NCBI RefSeq assembly: GCF_000733765.1
Contig: NZ_JPOG01000001.1
Span: 2,046,001-2,110,000 of the forward strand
Origin: Algiphilus aromaticivorans DG1253
Lineage (GTDB): Bacteria; Pseudomonadota; Gammaproteobacteria; Nevskiales; Nevskiaceae
Direction of reading: 5' to 3'
DNA length: 64,000 nucleotides
A program made the position numbers and the translations under genes. The first letter of the stretch is position 1, and every line of letters starts with the position of its first letter. This document shows positions 16,106 to 26,654 of this stretch, in pieces. The notes beneath the pieces were generated by a model, which did no database searches, had not been told where the DNA came from, and saw only the letters and a list, made by a program, of their open reading frames with translations.

Positions 16106-17905
16106 CTACCTCCTATCAACGTTGAGTATGGCGAGGAAGGCCGACTGCGGGATCTCGACGTTGCCAACCTGCTTCATGCGCTTCTTACCTTCCTTCTGCT
16201 TCTCCAGAAGCTTGCGCTTGCGCGAGACGTCGCCGCCGTAGCACTTGGCCGTCACATTCTTGCGCAACGCCTTGACAGTGGTGCGCGCGAGAATGCGCGA
16301 GCCGATGGCCGCCTGGATGGCGACATCGAACATCTGCCGCGGGATCAGCTCCTGCATGCGCTCGCAGAGGCCGCGTCCTCGGTCATAGGCCATGTCGCGA
16401 TGGCAGATCGTCGACAGCGCATCGACGCGCTCGCCATTGACGAGCACGTCCAGCCGCACTAGCTCGGCCACCGCGAAATGCTTGAAGTCGTACTCGAAGC
16501 TGGCGTAGCCGCGCGAAACGCTCTTCAGGCGATCGAAGAAGTCGAGTACCACCTCGGCCAGCGGCATATCCACCACCATCTGCACCTGACTGCCGTGGTA
16601 GTGCAGCTCCGGCTCGCCAGCGCGCTTCTCCATGCAGAGCTGCATGACCGCGCCGATGCAGCGCTCCGGCATGAGGATGCGGGCGGTGATAATGGGCTCG
16701 CGCAGCTCCATAATCAGACCGCTGTCGGGCAGCTCTGCCGGGTTCTGCACGCTCTTCGTCGAACCATCGTGCAGAGCGCACTCATAGACCACCGAAGGCG
16801 CGGTGGTGATGAGATCAATGTTGTACTCACGCTCCAATCGCTCCTGCACGATCTCCATGTGCAGCATGCCCAGGAAGCCACAGCGGAAGCCGAAGCCGAG
16901 GGCCGTTGAACTCTCCGGCTCGTAGGACAGCGCGGAGTCGTTCAGGCGCAGCTTGGACAGCGCATCGCGCAATTCCTCGAAGTCGTCCGAGGACACCGGA
17001 AAGATGCCGGCGAAGACGCGCGGCTGAATCTCTCGGAAACCAGGTAGGCGCTTGTCGCAGGGATGACGCGCATCGGTCAGGGTATCGCCCACCGGCGCGC
17101 CGTCGATATCCTTGATACCGGCGACGACGAAACCTACCTCGCCGGTTTCCAGAGCATCCAGCTCGTTGCGCTTGGGGGTGTTGCGGCCAAGCATGCTGAT
17201 CTCGTGATCACGACCGGTGGCCATCACCCGGATGCGCTGCCCCTTGGACAGGCGCCCGTTGACCACGCGCACCAGCGAAATCACGCCCAGATAGTTGTCG
17301 AACCAGGAGTCGATGATCAGCGCCTGCACCGGTGCCTCGGCACTGCCCTCGGGCGGCGGCACCTTCTCCACCAGCGACTCCAGTACCTCCGTCACGCCCT
17401 CGCCGGTCTTCGCGGAGATGCGCAGCGCATCGCGCGCCTCGATGCCGATGATGTCCTCAATCTCGGTGATGACCCGCTCGCAGTCCGCGTTGGGCAGATC
17501 CACCTTATTCAGGACCGTAATCACTTCCAGATCCTGGTCGACGGCCGTGTAGCAGTTGGCCACGGTCTGCGCCTCCACGCCCTGCGACGCGTCCACGATG
17601 AGCAACGCGCCTTCACAGGACGCCAGCGAGCGCGAGACCTCGTAGGAGAAGTCGACATGCCCCGGCGTGTCGATCAGATTGAGCTGGTATTCGATGCCAT
17701 CGCGCGCCGTGAAGTGCAGCGTGATCGCCTGCGACTTGATGGTGATGCCGCGCTCGCGCTCGATCGGATTATTGTCGAGCACCTGCTCCTGCATCTCGCG
17801 CTCTTCCAGCCCGTGACAGAGCTGGATGAATCGATCAGCCAGCGTCGACTTGCCGTGATCGATATGCGCGATGATCGAGAAGTTGCGAATGCGTGTCTGC
17901 TGCAT
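16106..17905 (-). CDS. lepA: Elongation factor 4 (LepA)
   Basis: Translational GTPase that remobilises stalled ribosomes and helps 30S biogenesis. 599 aa from the ATG beginning [11 protein letters not shown]1 [10 protein letters not shown]3 DTPGHVDF, G4 NKVDLPNAD. Domain II/IV and the LepA C-terminal domain are present, ending [20 protein letters not shown]. Overlaps nothing; followed by lepB. Confidence 0.98.
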   Translation of the reverse strand: MQQTRIRNFSIIAHIDHGKSTLADRFIQLCHGLEEREMQEQVLDNNPIERERGITIKSQAITLHFTARDGIEYQLNLIDTPGHVDFSYEVSRSLASCEGALLIVDASQGVEAQTVANCYTAVDQDLEVITVLNKVDLPNADCERVITEIEDIIGIEARDALRISAKTGEGVTEVLESLVEKVPPPEGSAEAPVQALIIDSWFDNYLGVISLVRVVNGRLSKGQRIRVMATGRDHEISMLGRNTPKRNELDALETGEVGFVVAGIKDIDGAPVGDTLTDARHPCDKRLPGFREIQPRVFAGIFPVSSDDFEELRDALSKLRLNDSALSYEPESSTALGFGFRCGFLGMLHMEIVQERLEREYNIDLITTAPSVVYECALHDGSTKSVQNPAELPDSGLIMELREPIITARILMPERCIGAVMQLCMEKRAGEPELHYHGSQVQMVVDMPLAEVVLDFFDRLKSVSRGYASFEYDFKHFAVAELVRLDVLVNGERVDALSTICHRDMAYDRGRGLCERMQELIPRQMFDVAIQAAIGSRILARTTVKALRKNVTAKCYGGDVSRKRKLLEKQKEGKKRMKQVGNVEIPQSAFLAILNVDRR

Positions 17906-17979
17906 GGGATCCCACGGCACCGGGGGCGCCAAAATAGCCTGCGATTATACGCACGCGACCGCTACCGGCCGCGCCGGCG

Positions 17980-18228
17980 TCAGCTGTCGCGCCCCATCCG
18001 CACCGCCAGCGGCTCACAGGCCAAACGATCGAAGCACACCCGGCATACTTCCCGGTCAGATTCATCGAGAAGCACCGGTATCGTGCCCCCGAAACGCTGC
18101 CTGAGCGCGGGATCCCGGTCGACGTTCAGGCGCGGAAGCTCTATCCCCGGAAAGGCTGCGTGCCACTCGGCGTGGAACTCGTCACAGAGGTCGCAGCCCG
18201 GCCGCGTCAGCAAGCAGGGGCCATTCAC
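17980..18228 (-). CDS. Glutaredoxin-like (DUF836) thioredoxin-fold protein
   Basis: 82 aa. The redox motif is RPGCDLCDEF near the N-terminus, and the cis-proline segment is GGTIPVLL. Two more cysteines occur in EVCRVCFD. Starts GTG at 18228, overlapping the mucD stop (GTGA). This small gene is commonly found between mucD/degP and lepA. Redox partner unknown. Confidence 0.88.
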   Translation of the reverse strand: MNGPCLLTRPGCDLCDEFHAEWHAAFPGIELPRLNVDRDPALRQRFGGTIPVLLDESDREVCRVCFDRLACEPLAVRMGRDS

Positions 18229-19628
18229 TCCGGGATACGCACGGCGATGAAGAGCGGTGAGCCACCGCGCTGCACCAGAAACGGCACAGAGCGACCAGGA
18301 GTCTGACGCTCGACCAGCTCGCTCAAGCGAGAGGCGGAATCGACTTCGCTCCCGGCCACGCTCAGGATGATGTCATTACGGCGAATGCCGGCGGCAGCCG
18401 CCGGCCCCTCGCGGACCTCGACCACGCGCACGCCGCTGCCCATGACACCGGCGTCCTCGCGCTCGACATCGCTGAGCGGCTGAACACGCATACCCAGCAC
18501 GCCCGCATCTACCGGCGGCTTCGGCTTGGGCGCGGCGTCGTCGCGCACAGCCGATTCCTCAAGGCGCCCCACGGTGACTTCCAGGCTGCGGCGATCGCCG
18601 TCGCGCAGCAGCTCGACCTCGGCCTCGCTGCCCGGCTTGCTCGCGCCCACCAGCGCCGGCAACGCCGCCGAGCGCGGCACCTTCTCACCATCGAAGCGGA
18701 GGATGACATCGCCCTCGCGGATGCCCGCGTCGGCGGCGGGGCCGTCCGGCAGCACGCGTGTGACCAGCGCCCCGCGCGGCCGATCGAGACCGAAGGACAT
18801 CGCCAAGTCGCGCGTGACCTCCTGGATCACCACGCCCAGCCAGCCGCGCGCGACGCTGCCTTCGTCGCGGAGCTGCTCGGCGACACTGATCGCCATGTCG
18901 ATCGGGATGGCGAAGGAAATGCCCTGGAAGCCGCCGGTCTGGCTGTAGATCTGCGAGTTGATGCCCACGACCTCACCATTCAGATTGAACAGTGGCCCGC
19001 CGCTGTTGCCCTGATTGATCGCCACGTCCGTCTGGATGAAGGGCACGTACTGGCCGCTCGACAGGCTGCGCCCCTTGGCAGAGACGATACCGGCGGTGAC
19101 GGTCTGCTCGAAGCCGAAGGGCGAACCAATAGCCACGACCCAGTTGCCGACTTCCAGCGCTTCGCTGTTACCAATGCGCACGGGCTGAACGTTGTCGGCA
19201 TCGAGCTTTAGCAGAGCCAGATCGGAACGCTCGTCCGAGCCCACAACCTCGGCTTCCAGCTCACGCCGGTCGGCCAGGCGCACGATGATCTCGTCGGCAT
19301 TACGCACGACGTGATGATTGGTCAGGACATAGTCATCCCACAGCACGAAGCCGGAACCCAGCGAACGCGAGGGCCGGTCTGCCCCCTCATCGCCGAAACG
19401 GTCGCGGAACCAATCTCCGAAAGGCGATTCCTCAAGCCCGAAAGGCAGCCCTCCGGATGCCGCGTCGCCATTGCTCCGGCTGATCGTCGCGATGTTGACC
19501 ACCGATGGGCCGGCGTCGCGGGCGATATCCGAAAAATCGGGCAGCCCGGAGGTCGTCGGCTCGGAGGACGAGCAGGCAGCCAGCGTCAGAGCCGCTGCCG
19601 CTGCGAGGCAAGCATTGCGTGCGCGCAA
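18225..19628 (-). CDS. mucD: MucD/DegQ-type periplasmic serine protease, apparently a lipoprotein
   Basis: HtrA-family quality-control protease of the sigma-E regulon. 467 aa from the TTG at 19628, which has GGGAG five bases upstream and follows the rseC stop. Catalytic triad: His about 106 (LTNHHVV), Asp about 136 (SDERSDLALL), Ser about 209 (GNSGGPL). Two PDZ domains follow (about 265-350 and 370-465), with RGWLGVVIQEV and RVVEVREGPAAAAGI. The N-terminus ends LTLAAC-SSSEP, a clear lipobox with Cys about 19, so the protease is probably lipid-anchored. An upstream start at 19670 would overlap rseC and spoil the signal peptide. Confidence 0.93.
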   Translation of the reverse strand: MRARNACLAAAAALTLAACSSSEPTTSGLPDFSDIARDAGPSVVNIATISRSNGDAASGGLPFGLEESPFGDWFRDRFGDEGADRPSRSLGSGFVLWDDYVLTNHHVVRNADEIIVRLADRRELEAEVVGSDERSDLALLKLDADNVQPVRIGNSEALEVGNWVVAIGSPFGFEQTVTAGIVSAKGRSLSSGQYVPFIQTDVAINQGNSGGPLFNLNGEVVGINSQIYSQTGGFQGISFAIPIDMAISVAEQLRDEGSVARGWLGVVIQEVTRDLAMSFGLDRPRGALVTRVLPDGPAADAGIREGDVILRFDGEKVPRSAALPALVGASKPGSEAEVELLRDGDRRSLEVTVGRLEESAVRDDAAPKPKPPVDAGVLGMRVQPLSDVEREDAGVMGSGVRVVEVREGPAAAAGIRRNDIILSVAGSEVDSASRLSELVERQTPGRSVPFLVQRGGSPLFIAVRIPE

Positions 19629-19642
19629 GATATCTCCCAATT

Positions 19643-20116
19643 TCAGTATTCGTCGTTGAGGCGCGGGCAACTGTCCGCGCCGAAGCGGTCGCGCCGGAGC
19701 ACGACGGGACGGAACTGGCTGGCATCCACCGATTCGCTCTTCCAGCGGACATAGAGCAGGCCGCCAGCCAGCCCCGCCACGGCGAAGGCTGCCACCAGCA
19801 GATCGCCGGCGCCCAGGCCCAGGCGCGCGACCGCGCCCATGCCGATCATGCCGACCAGGGGCATCAGATAGACCATGACCGAGGCACGCAGCAGTGCATC
19901 GCTGCCGATGCCGACAACCACCGGATCGCCGGACTGCAGGTCCGCGATCTTCGTGGTCACCGGAATCGCATGTCGCCTGTGCCGGCCGAGGCGGCCGAGC
20001 AGGCCACCGCCACAGCCACGGCCCTCGGCGCAGCGCTTGCAGTTACCCATGTTCAGCGCCTGCACATAGACCTGGTCGGCGTCGATGCGCGTGACGATAG
20101 CGCGCTCTTCAATCAT
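19643..20116 (-). CDS. rseC: SoxR-reducing/RseC family membrane protein
   Basis: 157 aa. N-terminal soluble part with the Cys-rich motif NCKRCAEGRGCGGG, then two membrane helices (SVMVYLMPLVGMIGMGAV and LLVAAFAVAGLAGGLLYVRW). RseC modulates sigma-E signalling and belongs to the family that includes the SoxR reducing-system component. It overlaps mucB by 8 nt in the rpoE operon. Confidence 0.93.
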   Translation of the reverse strand: MIEERAIVTRIDADQVYVQALNMGNCKRCAEGRGCGGGLLGRLGRHRRHAIPVTTKIADLQSGDPVVVGIGSDALLRASVMVYLMPLVGMIGMGAVARLGLGAGDLLVAAFAVAGLAGGLLYVRWKSESVDASQFRPVVLRRDRFGADSCPRLNDEY

Positions 20117-21146
20117 CGCCAGCTTCTCCGACAGGCTCCGGCAATGGCTCGAAGGCAGCTGCCGTGTCGCTTTGCGCCGACTCCAGGCTCAAGCGGTCGA
20201 CCACCCATTGCACAGTGACCGCCGGCACCTCGCCGACTACCGTGACCTGATGGCCATCGATGACGCGGGAGGCAACGTTGAGCGCTCCCATTCGGGAACT
20301 CTGCGGCGCCATGTCGTCCAGCCGACCGTCGGCCGCATTCGCGCCATAGACCGAGATGGTGGCCAAGCCGTCGGAAAACAGGAAATGTTCCACCGGCACG
20401 CGATCGTCTGCACCCTTGCGCACCGAGTGGGAAATCTTGCGGAAGCCGGGCGGCGACTCGCGCAGCGACCAGCGCGCCGGGACACGCAACCGCGGCGATT
20501 CGTCGGCGTGGCGGATAACGCGATAGTCGTCGCTCGCCGAATCGCGCTCGAAGCGCGCATCGTCGAAATGCTCGCCGAAGGTAATGTCGGTGAACATCAT
20601 CTCCTCGATGCGTTCGCCGTCGGGGTTCAACACGATCACGCGTAATGGCAGGCTGGTTTCGGCATCGAGCCAGTACTCGTAGCCGTAGCGCATGTCATCG
20701 CGCGGAGAAACACGCACGCCCTCGCACATCCGGCCGGCGATGCGCTTCTCCCCGAGATGTTCGAAGCGGTAGCGATCGGCCATGGCCGTGATGTTGTCCT
20801 GCCGCAGCGAAGGCAGCAGACTCGCTGCTTGGTGCGCGCGGCGATCAACGGTGATGATCTTCTGCTCCGGCAGGACGCAGATCACTTCCTCGTTGTTGCG
20901 GTAGATCTCGCGCGCGTCACCGGTCAACGAACTGAGTCGCTCACGCACCTCACCGTTGCGGAACTCATGCAGCACACGCAGCGTTTCCATGCGCGCATCA
21001 CTGCTATAAACCACGGTTCCGGAATAGGTCTGCGTGCGGACCGCCTCGCTCATCCGGGCAATGAGCTCCGCCGGCTCCGGGCTCTCGGCCCAGCCCCACA
21101 GCGGCAGCCCGAGAAGGACGAGAAAGCCGAGCTGGCGCCGCATCAT
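20109..21146 (-). CDS. mucB: Sigma-E regulatory protein MucB/RseB
   Basis: Periplasmic sensor that binds the anti-sigma factor RseA and protects it from DegS cleavage until envelope stress appears. 345 aa with a signal peptide (LGFLVLLGLPLWGWA). The N-terminal LolA-like domain includes TYSGTVVYSSD and the C-terminal domain PVEHFLFSDGLATISVY. Overlaps rseA and rseC at its ends. Confidence 0.95.
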   Translation of the reverse strand: MMRRQLGFLVLLGLPLWGWAESPEPAELIARMSEAVRTQTYSGTVVYSSDARMETLRVLHEFRNGEVRERLSSLTGDAREIYRNNEEVICVLPEQKIITVDRRAHQAASLLPSLRQDNITAMADRYRFEHLGEKRIAGRMCEGVRVSPRDDMRYGYEYWLDAETSLPLRVIVLNPDGERIEEMMFTDITFGEHFDDARFERDSASDDYRVIRHADESPRLRVPARWSLRESPPGFRKISHSVRKGADDRVPVEHFLFSDGLATISVYGANAADGRLDDMAPQSSRMGALNVASRVIDGHQVTVVGEVPAVTVQWVVDRLSLESAQSDTAAAFEPLPEPVGEAGDD

Positions 21147-21769
21147 CGCGGCTGGGCGCTTGGAATGTCCGCGTTGTGCGCGGCGTAGCGCGCGTAACCG
21201 AGCGGGCCGCCGATGCCTTGGGCCGAACGATGGCTCGCGTACTCGATGAAATAGGTATTGAGGATTTCTTCGCGCACCCTGTGCGCGGGCTCGCCGGCGG
21301 CGAGCCGGGTCTGCGTCGTGGAGCTACTACTAGACTGCTCCGCAACGGCTCCGTCGTCGGCAACGCGGGCAACCACGGCACCGCCGGCTACGTCTGCGGC
21401 CGGCTGCAGTGGCGCGCCTTCCTGCATCACCGTGGGTAGCAGCAAGACAGCCAGCGCAATGCTCGCAGCGGCCGCCAGTCCGGTAGCGGGTAGCGCCCAG
21501 CGGCGGCGCATTCGGCGTTGCTCGCGCGCCGCACCGAGGCTGGACACGCGGGGCCGAAGCGGCTCGGCATCGATGGCGGCACGTACGCCGCCGAGAATGC
21601 TGCCGGGGCTACTGCCCTGGCCGCGCATGCCCGCGCCGATAGCGCTCCAGCGAGCCGCAGTACCGGCGGCCCCAGGCTCCCGGTCGAGAGCCTCAATCAG
21701 GGTGTCGATTTCGTCAGGCGCCAGCTCGCCGTCGAGTAGTGCCGAGAAAAGCTCGTCGTTCTGCTGCAT
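21143..21769 (-). CDS. rseA: Anti-sigma-E factor RseA/MucA
   Basis: Inner-membrane anti-sigma factor that sequesters RpoE. 208 aa from the ATG at 21769, which gives the expected cytoplasmic anti-sigma domain starting ELFSALLDGELAPDEIDTLI. A single membrane helix (ALPATGLAAAASIALAVLLL) lies about residues 90-115, followed by a periplasmic tail that MucB would bind. Gap of 89 nt after rpoE. Confidence 0.93.
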   Translation of the reverse strand: MQQNDELFSALLDGELAPDEIDTLIEALDREPGAAGTAARWSAIGAGMRGQGSSPGSILGGVRAAIDAEPLRPRVSSLGAAREQRRMRRRWALPATGLAAAASIALAVLLLPTVMQEGAPLQPAADVAGGAVVARVADDGAVAEQSSSSSTTQTRLAAGEPAHRVREEILNTYFIEYASHRSAQGIGGPLGYARYAAHNADIPSAQPR

Positions 21770-21858
21770 GCCGCCTAAATCCTCGCTGAACACGCGAATA
21801 CGCATGATGATGTCAGATATACCACGCTGCCGCGATAAAGTTCCGTCGCCCCGGCCAT

Positions 21859-22452
21859 TCAGCCGCTGCGCTGGGATGGCTTGTCGATGAGCGGTGCCAG
21901 CACCTCGTCTACCACGGCGCGCGCCCGGAAGATTCGCGAGCGCACGGTACCGATGGGGCAATCCATGGCCTCGGCGATCTCCTCGTAGGACAGGCCCTCC
22001 AGCTCGCGCAGGGTGATGGCCTGCTTGAGATCCGGTGGCAATTCGTCGATGGCGTTGATGACCGCCTGCTGGATCTCGCCGGTGAGCAGCTGAGCCTCGG
22101 GGGTGTCGATGTCGCTCATCTGCTCGGTATGACCGTAGAGCTCGGCATCCTGAGCGTCGATGTCCTGGGCCTGCGGGCGGCGCTTGCGCGAAACGAGCTG
22201 ATTCTTCGCCGTGTTGATGGCGATGCGGTAGAGCCAGGTGTAGAAGGCCGAGTCGCCCTTGAACTTGGGCAGCGCCCGGTAAGCCTTGATGAAGGCCTCC
22301 TGTGCAACGTCGGGGGCATCACCCTCGCCCACGAAGCGCGAGACGAGCTGCACCACCTTCGCCTGGTGGCGCATGACGAGCAGATCGAAGGCGCGCGGTT
22401 GCCCGTCCTGCGCGCGTCGCACCAGCTCTTCGTCTAGTAGTTCTTCGGTCAT
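21859..22452 (-). CDS. rpoE: RNA polymerase sigma-E factor (AlgU/RpoE)
   Basis: ECF sigma factor for envelope stress. 197 aa. Region 2 shows FDLLVMRHQAKVVQLVSRFV and DVAQEAFIKAYRALPKFKG; region 4 shows LPPDLKQAITLRELEGLSYEEIAEAMDCPIGTVRSRIFRAR. Heads the rpoE-rseA-mucB-rseC-mucD operon. I looked for a GAACTT/TCTGA self-promoter upstream but found only a TCTGA without a matching -35 box. Confidence 0.97.
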   Translation of the reverse strand: MTEELLDEELVRRAQDGQPRAFDLLVMRHQAKVVQLVSRFVGEGDAPDVAQEAFIKAYRALPKFKGDSAFYTWLYRIAINTAKNQLVSRKRRPQAQDIDAQDAELYGHTEQMSDIDTPEAQLLTGEIQQAVINAIDELPPDLKQAITLRELEGLSYEEIAEAMDCPIGTVRSRIFRARAVVDEVLAPLIDKPSQRSG

Positions 22453-22603
22453 TTAGGCGCGGTTCACGGTGCGCGCGACCCGCGCATCAACGTGTTACAG
22501 GACATGTCAGACTGCACGACCAAAAACCCCGGTATCGTGCCGGCGGAGTGTAGCAAGTCGCAGGCCGGCGCCCGACCCGGCCGCCCATGGGGATATCTCG
22601 ATC

Positions 22604-24223
22604 GTGCAGAAAGCTGAAGTGCTCATCCTGGGCAGCGGCGCGGCAGGACTGGCCTGCGCGCTCCGTCTCGCGGAACAAGGGGTACGCAGCACCGTAGTCT
22701 CCAAGACCGAGCTGTGTTCCGGCGCCACGCTCTGGGCACAGGGTGGCATATCGGCCGTGCTGGACGCGGCGGACTCGCTGGAGTCGCATGTCGCCGACAC
22801 CGTCCAGGCCGGCGGCGGGCTTTGCGACCCGGAGCTGGTGCGCCGAGTAGTCGCGCGCGGTCCCGCCTGCATCGAGTGGCTGGTCGAACGCGGGGTGGTC
22901 TTCACTCCCGACGAAACCGGAGGCGACGGCCGACTGCACCTGACGCGCGAAGGCGGGCATTCCTTCCGCCGCATCGTGCACGCCGCCGACGCCACCGGCG
23001 CTGCCGTGGCCACGACACTGGCCGATCTCGTGCTGGCGGAACCGCTGATCACGGTCCGCGAGAATGCCTTCGCCGTGGACCTCATCCGCGACGCGCACGG
23101 CAAGCGCGTCGTCGGCGCCTACTTGATGGATGCGCACAGCCACGAGGTGGTGGCCGAGCCCGCAGCAGCGGTGGTGCTGGCTACCGGTGGCGCCAACATG
23201 GTTTACCTCTACTCCAGCAACCCCAGCGGCGCCAGCGGCGACGGCATCGCCATGGCCTGGCGCGCGGGCTGCCGGGTGGCGAACATGGAATTCATGCAGT
23301 TCCACCCGACCTGCCTCTTCCACCCTACCGCGCGCTCGCTGCTGATCAGCGAGGCACTGCGCGGCGAAGGCGCCGTGCTCCAGCTTCCCGATGGCACGCG
23401 CTTCATGCCGCGCTTCGATGAGCGCGCGGAACTGGCGCCACGCGACATCGTGGCGCGGGCCATCGATCACGAAATGAAGCGCCTGGGTGCGGACCATCTC
23501 TGGCTGGATATTTCGCACCGTGACGCCGATTTCATCCGCAGCCACTTCCCCTCCATTCATGCGCGCTGCGCCGAGCTGGGCATCGACATCACGCGCGAAC
23601 CCATCCCCATCGTGCCGGCAGCGCACTACACCTGCGGCGGCGTGCTCAGCGACGCCGCCGGACGCACCGACCTCGCCGGCCTCTATGCCATTGGCGAGGT
23701 CGCCTGCACCGGCCTGCACGGCGCCAACCGCATGGCCTCCAACTCTTTGCTCGAATGCCTGGTCATGGCCGAGGGCGCGGCAACAGACATCACAGAACGG
23801 CGACCGGCGCCCGACGGAGCTTCGCTGGCGCCGTGGGACGCATCGCGCGTCACCGATTCCGACGAGGACGTCGTCATCTCGCACAACTGGCAGGAGCTGC
23901 GCCGCTTCATGTGGGACTACGTCGGTATCGTGCGCACCGACAAGCGGCTGAGTCGGGCCGCGCACCGCGTTGCGCTGCTACAGAGCGAGATCGAGGAGTT
24001 CTACGGCAACTTCCACATCAGCCCGGATCTCATCGAGCTGCGCAACCTGGTGACGGTCTCGGACCTGATCGTGCGCTCGGCGCGAGTCCGGGACGAGAGT
24101 CGCGGCCTGCATTACACCCTCGATCACCCGGCACCGCATCCCGATGCGCGCTGGAGCCTGCTCGCCCCCGGCGAAGAGACACCGAAACTGCTGCCAATCG
24201 CCGAGAGCAGGCTCGCCAGCTAG
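22604..24223 (+). CDS. nadB: L-aspartate oxidase
   Basis: FAD enzyme that oxidises aspartate to iminoaspartate, the first step of NAD synthesis. 539 aa from the GTG at 22604, which places [19 protein letters not shown] at the N-terminus as expected. Other motifs: [29 protein letters not shown], and [20 protein letters not shown]. Divergent from rpoE. Its stop shares the palindrome CTAG with the stop of the convergent lipocalin gene. Confidence 0.96.
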   Translation: MQKAEVLILGSGAAGLACALRLAEQGVRSTVVSKTELCSGATLWAQGGISAVLDAADSLESHVADTVQAGGGLCDPELVRRVVARGPACIEWLVERGVVFTPDETGGDGRLHLTREGGHSFRRIVHAADATGAAVATTLADLVLAEPLITVRENAFAVDLIRDAHGKRVVGAYLMDAHSHEVVAEPAAAVVLATGGANMVYLYSSNPSGASGDGIAMAWRAGCRVANMEFMQFHPTCLFHPTARSLLISEALRGEGAVLQLPDGTRFMPRFDERAELAPRDIVARAIDHEMKRLGADHLWLDISHRDADFIRSHFPSIHARCAELGIDITREPIPIVPAAHYTCGGVLSDAAGRTDLAGLYAIGEVACTGLHGANRMASNSLLECLVMAEGAATDITERRPAPDGASLAPWDASRVTDSDEDVVISHNWQELRRFMWDYVGIVRTDKRLSRAAHRVALLQSEIEEFYGNFHISPDLIELRNLVTVSDLIVRSARVRDESRGLHYTLDHPAPHPDARWSLLAPGEETPKLLPIAESRLAS

Positions 24224-24801
24224 TCGCAGCGCGGCTTTGACGCGTCGCCGGGCCCCATGCTGCCGTCGACCTCGGGCCAGCGCTGCGGCACCATGCGCAG
24301 CGCGCTGCGCTCGTACCCCATGCCCGCTATTCGCTGCAGCGCCGCCTCCAGCGCCTGCGGGGGCATGGCTGCTTCGCGGTGCATCAACCACACGTAGTCG
24401 CGCGCGCTGCGCGCGATGATCGTGGTCTGGTAATCCTCGCCCAGCCAGGCGACGATGTACTCGGCGCGGAAGGGCCAGAGGAACTGCATGCCCCACTCAG
24501 CGTAACCGCTTCCGGCATCCGGAAAGCCGGTGGGGCGCAGGATCTCGCGCTGGCCGTCGAAGCCGCGCTCGCGGAAGCGAAAAACCGTAGCGACGCGTCC
24601 ATCGGGGCACAAGCCATAACGCTCCACGGCGTTGAAGGCGTCGCGCTCGGGTGCCGTCGGGGCATGAGCGATGACGTACCAGTCGCCCATGAAGCGATCG
24701 ATATCCACTGCCTCGGCACGCGGCAACGGCGGCACGCCCTTGGGCGCCGAGGCGCAGGCCGCCAGCAGCGCTGTCGCGACGATCAGCAGTGCGCGCCTCA
24801 T
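24220..24801 (-). CDS. Lipocalin-family lipoprotein (Blc-like)
   Basis: 193 aa. Lipoprotein signal LLAACASAP, then the lipocalin GxW motif in [12 protein letters not shown]. Later strands include [17 protein letters not shown] and [14 protein letters not shown]. Similar to bacterial Blc outer-membrane lipocalins that bind lysophospholipids or fatty acids. The tail end overlaps nadB by 4 bp; the start overlaps the YgfX-like gene. Confidence 0.9.
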   Translation of the reverse strand: MRRALLIVATALLAACASAPKGVPPLPRAEAVDIDRFMGDWYVIAHAPTAPERDAFNAVERYGLCPDGRVATVFRFRERGFDGQREILRPTGFPDAGSGYAEWGMQFLWPFRAEYIVAWLGEDYQTTIIARSARDYVWLMHREAAMPPQALEAALQRIAGMGYERSALRMVPQRWPEVDGSMGPGDASKPRCD

Positions 24802-25247
24802 TGCGCTCGCTCGCCGTCGTGGGCTTCGGTAGCGAGACGCATGCGCAGCCGGTGCAGTGGCTCCGGCTCGGCTTCGTCGCCGAGCAGCACACGCGCCACG
24901 CGACCGCCACCGGTACGGAAGCGCAGAACCGGTACCGGTCCGCGCACGACGCTCATCGGCAACAGTTCGGCCGGCTGCAGCTCGCCGTCGGAAAAGGCCA
25001 GCTGCCAGCTGCCGTCCTCACGCCAGAGCAGGCGGCTCGGCGAACGGCTGCCGAAGCCCAGCGCCGGATGCCGGCGCGCGTACAGCCAGGAGGCAGCCAC
25101 GCCCAGCGCCGCCAGCGCCATACCCACGCCGTCCGGCATGGCCAGCATGAGCAGGATCAGCGCGCCGGCGTGCAACAGGCTGAGCGCAGCAACGCCGCGC
25201 ACGCTGTGGCCGAGAGCGACGTCAACGGTAGGCACGGAGCGCATCAA
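24798..25247 (-). CDS. ygfX: YgfX/CptA-like membrane protein
   Basis: 149 aa with two closely spaced membrane helices near the N-terminus (GVAALSLLHAGALILLMLAM and GMALAALGVAASWLYARR) and a cytoplasmic tail with SRLLWREDGSWQL. This arrangement and its overlap with the sdhE 3' end match YgfX (CptA), usually co-transcribed with sdhE. Reported roles elsewhere differ (cytoskeleton-targeting toxin versus flavin/SDH-related), so the job is open. Confidence 0.75.
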   Translation of the reverse strand: MMRSVPTVDVALGHSVRGVAALSLLHAGALILLMLAMPDGVGMALAALGVAASWLYARRHPALGFGSRSPSRLLWREDGSWQLAFSDGELQPAELLPMSVVRGPVPVLRFRTGGGRVARVLLGDEAEPEPLHRLRMRLATEAHDGERAQ

Positions 25248-25467
25248 TCAGCTCGCTCATGGCCCCTTCCGGTGCCGGGGCGTAGCCCATCAGCCACGAC
25301 CAGATATCCGGGTCCTCTCGCAGCAGCAGCTCGTCGAAGGCCGCGCGATGGACCTCGGAGGCCGAAAGATAGTTGGCCTCGGCCCAGCGCGTCAGCACCA
25401 GGTCGAGCTCCTTCATGCCCCGGCGCATACGCCAGTGCAGATGCTTGGGAAGGGCGGTCTCACTCAT
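25222..25467 (-). CDS. sdhE: FAD assembly factor SdhE
   Basis: 81 aa. Promotes covalent flavinylation of SdhA and FrdA. The hallmark RRGMKELD is present (WRMRRGMKELDLVLTRW), with the helical bundle ending DIWSWLMGY. I chose the ATG at 25467 (SETALPKHL), since the longer frame adds an unlikely Pro/Arg-rich leader. Overlaps ygfX by 26 nt; the sdh operon lies 1.8 kb away. Confidence 0.92.
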   Translation of the reverse strand: MSETALPKHLHWRMRRGMKELDLVLTRWAEANYLSASEVHRAAFDELLLREDPDIWSWLMGYAPAPEGAMSELIDALRAYR

Positions 25468-25514
25468 GGGTGGCAGTATATCGGCCGCGCTCGGCGCGCT
25501 GCCCGCCCGAGGCC

Positions 25515-26654
25515 TCAATCGTCGAAGCGGATCACCTGCCGCACGGCCTCGGCACGCGCCAATCGGTCGAAGGCTGCGTTGATACCGTCCAGAGCGAGCT
25601 CGTGCGTGAGCAGCTTATCCACCGGCAGCCGGCCGGCACGGTAAAGCGAGAGAAAACGCGGCACGTCGCGCGAGACCACCGCCGAGCCCATGTAGCTGCC
25701 ACGCAGTGTGCGTTCCTCGGCAACCAGGCTCACCGCCGGAATGCTGAGCATGCGCTCGGGATGCGGCAGGCCCACCGTCACGGTCTGACCGCCGCGCACG
25801 GTAGCGAAATAGGCCTGCTCAAGCACCTTCTCACTGCCCACCGTCTCGACGGCGTGCGCGGCACCGCCGCCGGTATGCGCGCGCACTGCCTCGACGGCAT
25901 CCTCTGCGGTGGGGTCGACCACATGCGTCGCGCCCAGCGACAGCGCCAATTCGCGCTTGGCGGCGACCGGATCAACCGCCACCACCGGCCAGGCACCGGC
26001 AGCGATCGCGCCGAGCAACGCGGCGAGCCCGACGCCCCCCATGCCGAAGACCGCGACCGACTCGCCGGGACGAACAGCGGCGGTGTTGACCGCGGCACCG
26101 ACGCCGGTCATGACCGCGCAACCGAAGAGCGCGGCAATCTCCACGGGTAGATCGGGGTCGATGCGCACAGCCGAGCGCGTGGAAACCACTGTGCGCTCGG
26201 CAAAGGCCGAGACGCCGAGGTGGTGGTGGCACTCCGCGCCGTCACTATCGCGCCAGCGGCGGGCGCCGGAGAGCAGCGTCCCGGCGCTATTGGCGGCCGC
26301 GCCGGGAACGCAGAGAACAGGCCGCCCTTCGGCGCAGTAGGAACATGTACCGCAGGCCGGCACGAAGGAAAAGACCACGCGGTCGCCCGGTGCGAAGTCG
26401 GCGACATCCGGGCCGACGGCCTCGACGTCACCGGCAGCCTCGTGCCCCAGCACCATCGGCATCGGCCGGGGCCGCGAACCGTTGACCACCGACAAATCCG
26501 AGTGGCAGATACCGGCGGCGCGCACACGGACCTGAATCTCCCCCGGGCCCGGCGGCGCCAGTTCCAGGGTCTCGATCTTCAGGGGCCGGGTTTCGGCATA
26601 GGGCTGCGCAGCCCCCATCTCGCGCAGCACGGCGCCACGAGTGATGGTCGTCAT
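25515..26654 (-). CDS. Zinc-dependent alcohol dehydrogenase (MDR, class III-like)
   Basis: 379 aa. Catalytic zinc site: [12 protein letters not shown] and [12 protein letters not shown]. Structural zinc loop: [15 protein letters not shown]. Rossmann motif: [18 protein letters not shown]. The ATG at 26654 fits the family N-terminus; upstream frame is the neighbouring thioesterase in another frame. It overlaps that thioesterase gene by 4 nt. Likely oxidises or reduces a medium to large alcohol or aldehyde with NAD(H); substrate unknown. Confidence 0.92.
   Translation of the reverse strand: MTTITRGAVLREMGAAQPYAETRPLKIETLELAPPGPGEIQVRVRAAGICHSDLSVVNGSRPRPMPMVLGHEAAGDVEAVGPDVADFAPGDRVVFSFVPACGTCSYCAEGRPVLCVPGAAANSAGTLLSGARRWRDSDGAECHHHLGVSAFAERTVVSTRSAVRIDPDLPVEIAALFGCAVMTGVGAAVNTAAVRPGESVAVFGMGGVGLAALLGAIAAGAWPVVAVDPVAAKRELALSLGATHVVDPTAEDAVEAVRAHTGGGAAHAVETVGSEKVLEQAYFATVRGGQTVTVGLPHPERMLSIPAVSLVAEERTLRGSYMGSAVVSRDVPRFLSLYRAGRLPVDKLLTHELALDGINAAFDRLARAEAVRQVIRFDD

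Noticed and set aside
22453-22603. Sigma-E type promoter upstream of rpoE
   Set aside because: A TCTGA occurs on the minus strand, but the 16-17 bp upstream position lacks a GAACTT-like box.
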